DNA from: Pseudomonas sp. JAI120
Lineage (GTDB): Bacteria; Pseudomonadota; Gammaproteobacteria; Pseudomonadales; Pseudomonadaceae
Assembly: GCF_014207255.1 (NCBI RefSeq)
Contig: NZ_JACHCZ010000004.1
Span: 496,001 to 560,000 of the forward strand
DNA: 64,000 bases
Direction: 5' to 3'
Below the pieces are notes generated by a model. It searched no databases and was not told the origin of the DNA. It worked only from the letters and a program-made list of their open reading frames with translations. A program made the position numbers and the translations under genes. The number at the start of each line of letters is the position of its first letter. Position 1 is the first letter of the stretch. Below, one piece after another: positions 59,112 to 64,000 of the stretch.

Positions 59112-59180
59112 CTAACCGAGACACCACCACAAGCCCCCTTATAAACAGGGCATCTTACCGACCAGTTCAAACGACGCCGG

Positions 59181-59263
59181 GCACCATATAGCAGTCTCGT
59201 GCTGTCTCAGACACTCTACAAAACACCCCAAAAAGCCCGCCCCGTGCGGGCTTTCTTGTGTCT
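59181..59263 (+). repeat. attR direct repeat
   Basis: GCACCATATAGCAGTCTCG identical to attL, followed by the collinear terminator copy (59233-59253). It is preceded by GTTCAAACGACGCCGG, a degenerate version of the tRNA T-arm and acceptor, so the element carries its own decayed piece of tRNA-Arg. The 331-bp gap between KTSC and the araC gene is filled by arm sites, attR and a promoter region. Confidence 0.93.
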
Positions 59264-59369
59264 AACGGTTTACCGCTGTCTTCCCCCCCCACGAATCCCC
59301 CCAGATACACTCTGGCATCCAACCAGACCGCTGACATACGATACCCCCCTCACCCCCGGAGACTCACGG

Positions 59370-60146
59370 ATGAGCACCACCACCCCCCAATTGCTCTCCC
59401 TGTCATTGCGCTCTTACTCCGGCCAGGTTGAGCTTCACCAGCATGACTTTCATCAAGTCGTGCTCCCCCAATCCGGGTCGATGGAGATTGAGGTCGACGG
59501 ACGAGGTGGCAAGGTCGATGCGAGTCAGGGGGTGGTGATTTCTGCCGGGGCCCGGCATACGTTTCTGGCCAACCCCCATAACCGTTTCCTGGTGCTGGAC
59601 GTTTCGACCGACGGTGGCGAAGCGCAGCAGGGCACGATTGCGTCATTTGAGCCACTCAACGACAAGCGCTTTTTTGCGGTCAGGCCCGATATACGGCATT
59701 TGCTCGATTACGCCAGCTGCAACGGGCCACGGTTGGTCGGCTCGCTCGCGATGGCCGAGTCCTGGAGTCGGTTGCTGTTGTGTTCGTTATTGCAGCCCGA
59801 GGTTGCGCGGAGTGATCCCGGCCAGTTCATTCTTGCTCGCGCGTTGGCCTACATTGAGCAGCACTTGGGCAGCGCCCTGACGGTGCATGATATTGCGCGT
59901 TATGCGGGCACGAGTGAGCGGCGTTTGTATGTGCTGTTTGGGCAGCACCTGAACACGACGCCGTTCTCGCATATCGCGAACTTGCGCCTGAATCTGGCCA
60001 TTGACCTGCTGCGCCAAACGTCTTTGTCGATCATTGATATTGCGCATCGCGCCGGGTACGCCGACCAGAGTGCGTTAACCCATGCCCTGAAGAAAGCCCG
60101 CCATCTGACGCCGGCCGTGGTGCGTAAACAAGGGCCCCTCCCCTGA
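59370..60146 (+). CDS. AraC-family regulator
   Basis: A 258-residue regulator with an N-terminal cupin (VELHQHDFHQVVLPQSGSMEIEVDGRGG) and C-terminal double HTH (LTVHDIARYAGTSERRLYVLFGQHLNTTPFSHIANLRLNLAIDLL and IIDIAHRAGYADQSALTHALKKA). CGGAG lies 11 nt before the ATG. It precedes an EamA exporter on the same strand by 103 bp and probably controls it. It is the first chromosomal gene after the island. Confidence 0.88.
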   Translation: MSTTTPQLLSLSLRSYSGQVELHQHDFHQVVLPQSGSMEIEVDGRGGKVDASQGVVISAGARHTFLANPHNRFLVLDVSTDGGEAQQGTIASFEPLNDKRFFAVRPDIRHLLDYASCNGPRLVGSLAMAESWSRLLLCSLLQPEVARSDPGQFILARALAYIEQHLGSALTVHDIARYAGTSERRLYVLFGQHLNTTPFSHIANLRLNLAIDLLRQTSLSIIDIAHRAGYADQSALTHALKKARHLTPAVVRKQGPLP

Positions 60147-60249
60147 AAAAACAGCAGTCCCGAACAATTCTTTGGCGGGCCTGATCAATACTCGCTCTCT
60201 CGACCTTTCTATTGTTCGCGCTTGAGGATTATCCGCAGACGGGGCTTGC

Positions 60250-61155
60250 ATGAGCACTTCCAACCCATCCATCACCCTTGCCAAGGGCGCCGCCAGTGCG
60301 ACGCTGATCGGGGTGATTGCCGTGTTTTTGTGGGCGTGCCTGGCGCTTCTGACCACCTTGACCGCCGGGATCCCGGCCTTTCAGTTGCTGGCGTCGAGCT
60401 TCGCGGTCGCGTTCGTGGCCAGCCTGTGCGTGCTGGGGCGGCGTGGCGCAGCAGGGTTCAGCAGTTGGCGCCAGCCCTGGTCTGTGTGGGCGACGGGATT
60501 TGCCGGCATCTTTGTCTATCACGCGTTGTATTTCTTTGCCCTGAAGGCCGCGCCTGCGGCTGAAGCCAGCCTGATTGCCTACCTGTGGCCGCTGCTGATC
60601 GTGCTGCTGTCGAGCTTTGCCACCGGCGAGTCGCTGCGCAAGCGCCAGCTGTTGGGCGCCTTGCTCGGCCTGGCGGGGACGGCCTTCATCATGCAGCTGC
60701 GGGCCCGGAGTGACGGTGCGTCGATGCCGGTTATCGGTTACGCCGCAGCCTTTGCGTGTGCCTGGGTCTGGGCGATTTATTCGGTGTTCAACCGGCGGTT
60801 CAGCCATGTTCCGAGCAGCATCATCGGGGGAATCTGCGGGCTGGTGGCAGTGGCCGGGGGGCTCTGCCACTTGGCTTTCGAAACCACGGTGCGGCCTGAG
60901 CCGGGCCAGTGGGCGGCGATCATTGCCCTGGGGCTGGGCCCGGTAGGCCTGGCTTTTTTCGCCTGGGACCACGCGACCAAGCACGGAAACCTATCGATGC
61001 TGGGCGCCCTGTCTTACCTGGCGCCGCTGTTCTCCACGCTGCTGCTGATTGCCGTGGGGCAAAGCGAGGCCAAGCCGATCCTGATGATCCCCGCGGTGTT
61101 GATCATTACGGGGGCGGTCATCGCCACTTCACGCTCACGCACGTCCTCACGGTGA
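60250..61155 (+). CDS. EamA/DMT-family exporter
   Basis: A 301-residue protein with ten predicted helices in two EamA repeats (FLWACLALLTTLTAGIPAFQLLASSFAVA first, FACAWVWAIYSVFNRRFSHVPSSIIGGICGL second). Family members export amino acids or other small metabolites; the substrate is unknown. Preceded by an AraC gene, followed by a strong inverted repeat. Confidence 0.87.
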   Translation: MSTSNPSITLAKGAASATLIGVIAVFLWACLALLTTLTAGIPAFQLLASSFAVAFVASLCVLGRRGAAGFSSWRQPWSVWATGFAGIFVYHALYFFALKAAPAAEASLIAYLWPLLIVLLSSFATGESLRKRQLLGALLGLAGTAFIMQLRARSDGASMPVIGYAAAFACAWVWAIYSVFNRRFSHVPSSIIGGICGLVAVAGGLCHLAFETTVRPEPGQWAAIIALGLGPVGLAFFAWDHATKHGNLSMLGALSYLAPLFSTLLLIAVGQSEAKPILMIPAVLIITGAVIATSRSRTSSR

Positions 61156-61192
61156 TCTCGACGGGCCGAGCTTTTCAGTCGAGCCCACACGC

Positions 61193-61237
61193 GCCCCACT
61201 CCCCTTCTCTGCTTGCTTGGGGAGTCAGGAGTGGGGC
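61193..61237. terminator. Inverted repeat between convergent genes
   Basis: GCCCCACTCC, 25 nt, GGAGTGGGGC, with an alternative nested stem ACTCCCC/GGGGAGT. Placed between the converging exporter and dehydrogenase genes; terminator-like although without a clear T run. Confidence 0.5.
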
Positions 61238-61263
61238 AAAGACTGCGGCGTTGAGCGTGCGCG

Positions 61264-62358
61264 TCAGACCCTGGCAGGCGACACAATGATCTTCACATTG
61301 TGTTCCTTGTTTTTAACCAGCTCCTCAAAGCCCTGCCCCACGATTTCCTCCAGCTGAATGCGCCCCGTCACCAGTGGCGAGATGTCCAGCCGCCCATCCG
61401 CGATAAAAGCGATCACGTCGGCGAACTCACCGTTATAGGCCAGCGCACCGAGTACCTGTTTCTCCGTGGCAACCAACTCGAAGAAGTTGAATTCACTGGG
61501 CTCTTCGAAGATGCCCACCAATACGCACTTGCCGGCCTTGCGGATCAGGTCGATGGCGAGTTTGGCGGTGTGTTTGTTGCCGATGCATTCGAAACTGACA
61601 TCCGCGCCGAGCCCGCCGGTGAGGCGGCGTACTTCGGCCAGGGCATCGCATTCGTTGGGGTCGAGCACATGGGTCGCCCCCACTTCCCTGGCCTTGGCCT
61701 TGCGCGCGCCGGACATTTCCAGCGCGATCACCTGCGCCGCGCCCGCCGCCTTGGCGCACATGATGGTGCACAGGCCGATGGTGCCGGCACCGACCACCAC
61801 GACGTTTTGCCCGAGCAGGCTTCCGGCTTTTTTCACCGCGTGCATGCCGACGGCCAGAGGCTCGATCAGTGCACCGGCTTCAGCGGGGAAGTTCGCCGGT
61901 AGCTTGTACAGCAGGTTGGCGGGCACGTTGACGAGTTCGGCGAAGGCACCGTTGTTCATCAGGCCGGTGAAGGCCAGGTTCTCGCAAATGTTGTAGAGCC
62001 CGTGGGTGCAGTAGTAGCACGTGCCGCAGTGTTGGCAGGCGTCGGCCGCCACCGGCTCGCCGACGCTGAAACCCTCCACGCCGGCACCGAGTTCGACGAT
62101 CTCGCCACAAAACTCATGACCGAGAATGCACTGGCCCTTTATCCCGGTCAGCGGGTGCGGGGCGTCGACCGGAATGAACACCGGGCCGGCCACGTACTCA
62201 TGCAGATCGGAGCCGCAAATGCCGCACCATTGCACGCGGATCTGCACCCAACCGGCAGGCGGCGAGACGGGCAGCGGCACGTCTTCGACGCGGATGTCGT
62301 TACGACCGTGCCAGACAGCGGCACGCATGCTGCGTTGCGAGTTGCTCGAAAGGTTCAT
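61264..62358 (-). CDS. Zinc alcohol dehydrogenase, 2,3-butanediol dehydrogenase type
   Basis: A 364-residue medium-chain dehydrogenase. Catalytic zinc ligands: Cys in WCGICGSDLHEY and the GHEFCGEIVELGAGV block; structural zinc Cys in DACQHCGTCYYCTHGLYNICEN. The NAD-binding fold is VVVVGAGTIGLCTIMCAKAAGA. MRAAVWHGRNDIRVEDVPLP is the start of the R,R-butanediol dehydrogenase group. GGAGA precedes the ATG by 7 nt. Upstream are a sigma-54 promoter and an AcoR-like palindrome, which fits induction by acetoin or butanediol. The acetoin dehydrogenase genes are not in this window. Confidence 0.87.
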   Translation of the reverse strand: MNLSSNSQRSMRAAVWHGRNDIRVEDVPLPVSPPAGWVQIRVQWCGICGSDLHEYVAGPVFIPVDAPHPLTGIKGQCILGHEFCGEIVELGAGVEGFSVGEPVAADACQHCGTCYYCTHGLYNICENLAFTGLMNNGAFAELVNVPANLLYKLPANFPAEAGALIEPLAVGMHAVKKAGSLLGQNVVVVGAGTIGLCTIMCAKAAGAAQVIALEMSGARKAKAREVGATHVLDPNECDALAEVRRLTGGLGADVSFECIGNKHTAKLAIDLIRKAGKCVLVGIFEEPSEFNFFELVATEKQVLGALAYNGEFADVIAFIADGRLDISPLVTGRIQLEEIVGQGFEELVKNKEHNVKIIVSPARV

Positions 62359-62417
62359 AGCGAAGTCTCCTTGAAACGGTTGGCACTGGCGCGCCGGGTG
62401 GGTTGCAAGGGGCCAGA

Positions 62418-62432
62418 GCAAGGCCGGTGCCA
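62418..62432 (-). promoter_or_regulatory. Sigma-54 promoter of the butanediol dehydrogenase gene
   Basis: On the minus strand TGGCAC-CGGCC-TTGC, a perfect -24/-12 element with the required 5-nt spacing, 60 bp upstream of the ATG. Sigma-54 promoters need an enhancer-binding protein, for which a palindrome lies about 130 bp further up. Confidence 0.85.
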
Positions 62433-62553
62433 GTTGCGCAAAAACGTCTGGACGCCCCTCTCCTAGAGCCACCGAATGCAAACCCAAGGGTGGCCGGCAT
62501 CGAGGTCAAACGAGACGCGCCATGCCAGATCGCGCACGGTAGCGACGAGACCG

Positions 62554-62570
62554 TGAGACGTTGCGTCTCA
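62554..62570. promoter_or_regulatory. Upstream activator palindrome TGAGACG-TTG-CGTCTCA
   Basis: Perfect 7-bp arms with a 3-nt spacer, plus further CGAGAC half-sites near 62511 and 62546. The distance to the sigma-54 promoter is right for an enhancer. AcoR-type activators of acetoin/butanediol genes are the best candidate; no such gene is in the window. Confidence 0.65.
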
Positions 62571-62620
62571 GCGCAAGCCCTAATGTCAGTCAGTTAAGAA
62601 GTAGAAAGGGTAAACAGTAA

Positions 62621-62759
62621 CCTGTGGCGAGCGGGCTTGCCCCGCGTTGGGGTGCGAAGCGCCCCTGATGAAGACGAATGCGGTGTATCAGGCACTCCTC
62701 TGCGCCTGGTCTTGGGGCTGCTGCGCAACCCAACGCGGGGCAAGCCCGCTCGCCACAGG
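62621..62759. repeat. REP doublet, GGCGAGCGGGCTTGCCCCGC type
   Basis: CCTGTGGCGAGCGGGCTTGC and its inverted copy GCAAGCCCGCTCGCCACAGG enclosing about 80 bp. It occupies much of the 532-bp gap between the dehydrogenase and lysE-type genes; the rest is the promoter region described above. Confidence 0.9.
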
Positions 62760-62890
62760 TTGGTATGAGTGCAAGCGCCCTGTATGACGTTTTGTCAGCC
62801 GATCTGTATCTAACGCGCGCCTTTCTCCCGCCCTACCATCAGGCGCATTCAACCTGCGCAACGAAGCGCTCAACCTACAGGAGTTAACCC

Positions 62891-63526
62891 ATGCCCGAAC
62901 TGTCGAGCCTGCTGGCGTATGGTCTGATTTCGCTTGGGATGGTGCTGACGCCCGGCCCGAACATGATCTACCTGATTTCGCGGTCGATCTGCCAGGGGCC
63001 GCTGGCCGGGTTGATTTCCCTGGGCGGCGTGGCACTGGGTTTCGTCGTGTATATGCTGTGCGCGGCGCTGGGTATTACCGCGTTGCTGATGGCGGTGCCG
63101 TATGCGTATGACGCGCTCAGGCTCGGCGGTGCGCTCTACCTGTTGTACCTGGCCTGGCAAGCGGTCAAGCCCGGCGGGCGCTCGGCGTTTCATGTGCGCG
63201 ACTTGCCCAGGGACGGTCCCCGCAAGCTGTTCATGATGGGTTTTGTGACCAACCTGTTGAACCCGAAAGTGGCGGTGATGTACCTGTCATTGCTGCCCCA
63301 ATTCATCACCCCCACCGGCCACGGCAGCGTGCTGACGCAATCCATCGTGCTGGGCTTTACCCAAATCATGATCAGTGTGAGCGTCAATGCGGTGATCGCC
63401 ATCATGGCCGGTTCCATCGCGACGTTTCTGGCGGCCAAGCCGGTATGGCAGCTGGTACAGCGCTGGCTGATGGGGACGGTGCTGGCAGGTCTGGCGGTGC
63501 GCATGGCTTTTGATGCGCGGCGTTGA
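62891..63526 (+). CDS. LysE-family amino-acid exporter
   Basis: A 211-residue protein with six predicted helices. LISLGMVLTPGPNMIYLISRSICQGPLAGLISLGGVALG is the LysE/RhtB start with the conserved PGP-N motif, and KLFMMGFVTNLLNPKVAVMYLSLLPQF follows. Members export amino acids such as threonine, homoserine or leucine. AGGAG 9 nt before the ATG. The substrate is open. Confidence 0.9.
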   Translation: MPELSSLLAYGLISLGMVLTPGPNMIYLISRSICQGPLAGLISLGGVALGFVVYMLCAALGITALLMAVPYAYDALRLGGALYLLYLAWQAVKPGGRSAFHVRDLPRDGPRKLFMMGFVTNLLNPKVAVMYLSLLPQFITPTGHGSVLTQSIVLGFTQIMISVSVNAVIAIMAGSIATFLAAKPVWQLVQRWLMGTVLAGLAVRMAFDARR

Positions 63527-63570
63527 ACGCGGGGCCACCGGTAACCTGTGGCCCGTTCTGTCTTTTGTGG

Positions 63571-64000
63571 TCAATGCTTGCGCAACGCCTCCAGCCGCGC
63601 CGGCAGGTCTTCTTCGGGGAAACGCGCGTGCAACGCCAGCAGTTTTTCATCCGCGGCTTTGCTTTGACCCGCTTCACGCAAGCGCACTATCGCCTGTAAC
63701 TCTTGCTCCAGCGACGGCAACGCTGACGGCGCGCGCTTGCTGAGTCTGGCGCTCGATTCATCAGCCATCGCACCTGCAATTTCAGCCTGAACCGGTGCAC
63801 TTTCAGCCTTGGGCGCGGTGGCGATGCGCGCCATCGGCGCCGGTGCGGACAACGCTTGCGGCGCCGGGCGGGCGGCTTCCTCGTGCATAGCGGAGAAGGT
63901 CGCGGTGGAGATTTCGGGTTGCGGCACTGGCGAGCGCGTGACCACGCCGATCATCAGCGCCAAGCCGGCCACGGTGGCGAATGCCATTTGCCAGCGCGGA
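63571..64000 (-). CDS. Membrane protein resembling an anti-sigma factor (5' part beyond window)
   Basis: The frame is open to the window edge, where it still reads RWQMAFATVAG, so the N-terminus is missing. The visible part has one membrane helix (AFATVAGLALMIGVV), a long Ala/Pro-rich periplasmic linker and a final helical pair (LEQELQAIVRLREAGQSKAADEKLLALHARFPEEDLPARLEALRK). Single-helix proteins with a WQM-AFATVAGL-type anchor are typical of Pseudomonas anti-sigma factors encoded after an ECF sigma gene; that gene would be outside the window. The identity is tentative. Confidence 0.6.
   Translation of the reverse strand, partial: PRWQMAFATVAGLALMIGVVTRSPVPQPEISTATFSAMHEEAARPAPQALSAPAPMARIATAPKAESAPVQAEIAGAMADESSARLSKRAPSALPSLEQELQAIVRLREAGQSKAADEKLLALHARFPEEDLPARLEALRKH

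Larger units (their letters stand above)
46841..59199. mobile_element. 12.34-kb genomic island integrated in tRNA-Arg(CCG)
   Basis: Bounded by att repeats whose cores lie exactly 12,340 bp apart. Contents in order: P4-type integrase, broken primase, coiled-coil protein, small protein, YobI-like NTPase, SIR2 protein, iteron-rich non-coding block, KTSC protein. No conjugation, capsid or packaging genes are present. Codon use and AT content of the NTPase gene differ visibly from the flanking chromosome. Best read as a decayed satellite-type or integrative element carrying defence cargo; it probably cannot replicate alone because its primase is broken. Confidence 0.88.

Noticed and set aside
3434..62759. 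REP doublets as insertion sequences or CRISPR-like repeats
   Set aside because: They are short palindromic intergenic elements of three known types with no transposase in the window.

Overview
The window is high-GC chromosomal DNA that reads as a Pseudomonas of the P. fluorescens group. The grounds are the intergenic REP elements (cores of the TGTGGGAGGGGGCTTGCTCCCGAT, GGCGAGCGGGCTTGCCCCGCG and GAGCGAGCTTGCTCGCGAA kinds, split here to halves of facing pairs), typical Pseudomonas gene families, and a cysAWT-sbp-oscA / PAS-GGDEF-EAL / desA / diguanylate cyclase order that I recall from P. aeruginosa around PA0280-PA0290.

Region 1 (1-16.7 kb): an OprD-type porin cut by the window edge; choline transporter betT with a palindromic BetI-like operator; then a long sulfur section: serine acetyltransferase and D-cysteine desulfhydrase (divergent), a cystine/cysteine ABC transporter (tcyJ-tcyL-tcyN), a protein with two related halves, two SfnB-type oxidoreductases with an LLM flavin monooxygenase, and a metQ-metN-metI transporter. 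Together these would scavenge sulfur from cystine, D-cysteine, organosulfur compounds and methionine.

Region 2 (16.7-32.7 kb): a TriABC-like RND efflux operon with two adaptor lipoproteins; a decayed amino-acid ABC transporter whose permease and binding-protein genes were fused in frame by deletions; a TcdA/TcdB-like glycosyltransferase that looks like an effector or toxin; an orphan MetQ; an unusual SfnR-like sigma-54 activator without a normal GAFTGA loop or DNA-binding domain; an ExbD remnant; LysR/MFS and AraC/desaturase pairs; and a LysR remnant fused end to end with the desaturase.

Region 3 (32.7-46.4 kb): a receiver-only response regulator with a Crp/Fnr regulator, an Mpo1-like membrane protein, the sulfate uptake operon oscA-sbp-cysT-cysW-cysA, two c-di-GMP enzymes around desA, and gabT/gabD.

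Region 4 (46.8-59.2 kb): a 12.34-kb genomic island in tRNA-Arg(CCG). It has direct-repeat att sites, paired GTGTATGC sites inside both ends, a P4-type tyrosine integrase, a broken primase, a coiled-coil protein, and two large divergent defence-type genes: a 1226-residue YobI-like P-loop NTPase with two membrane helices and a 1270-residue SIR2-domain protein. Next to them is a non-coding block with three families of short iterons (GTAACAC, GTGAAC, GGTTGAC) interleaved with two copies of a 61-bp module, which I read as a satellite-type replication origin. This island is the best candidate for a poorly described system.

Region 5 (59.3-64 kb): AraC regulator, EamA exporter, a 2,3-butanediol-type dehydrogenase behind a textbook sigma-54 promoter with a TGAGAC/GTCTCA palindrome, a LysE exporter, and the 3' part of a membrane protein resembling an anti-sigma factor. 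All family names are from reading the sequence and memory; no database search was run.
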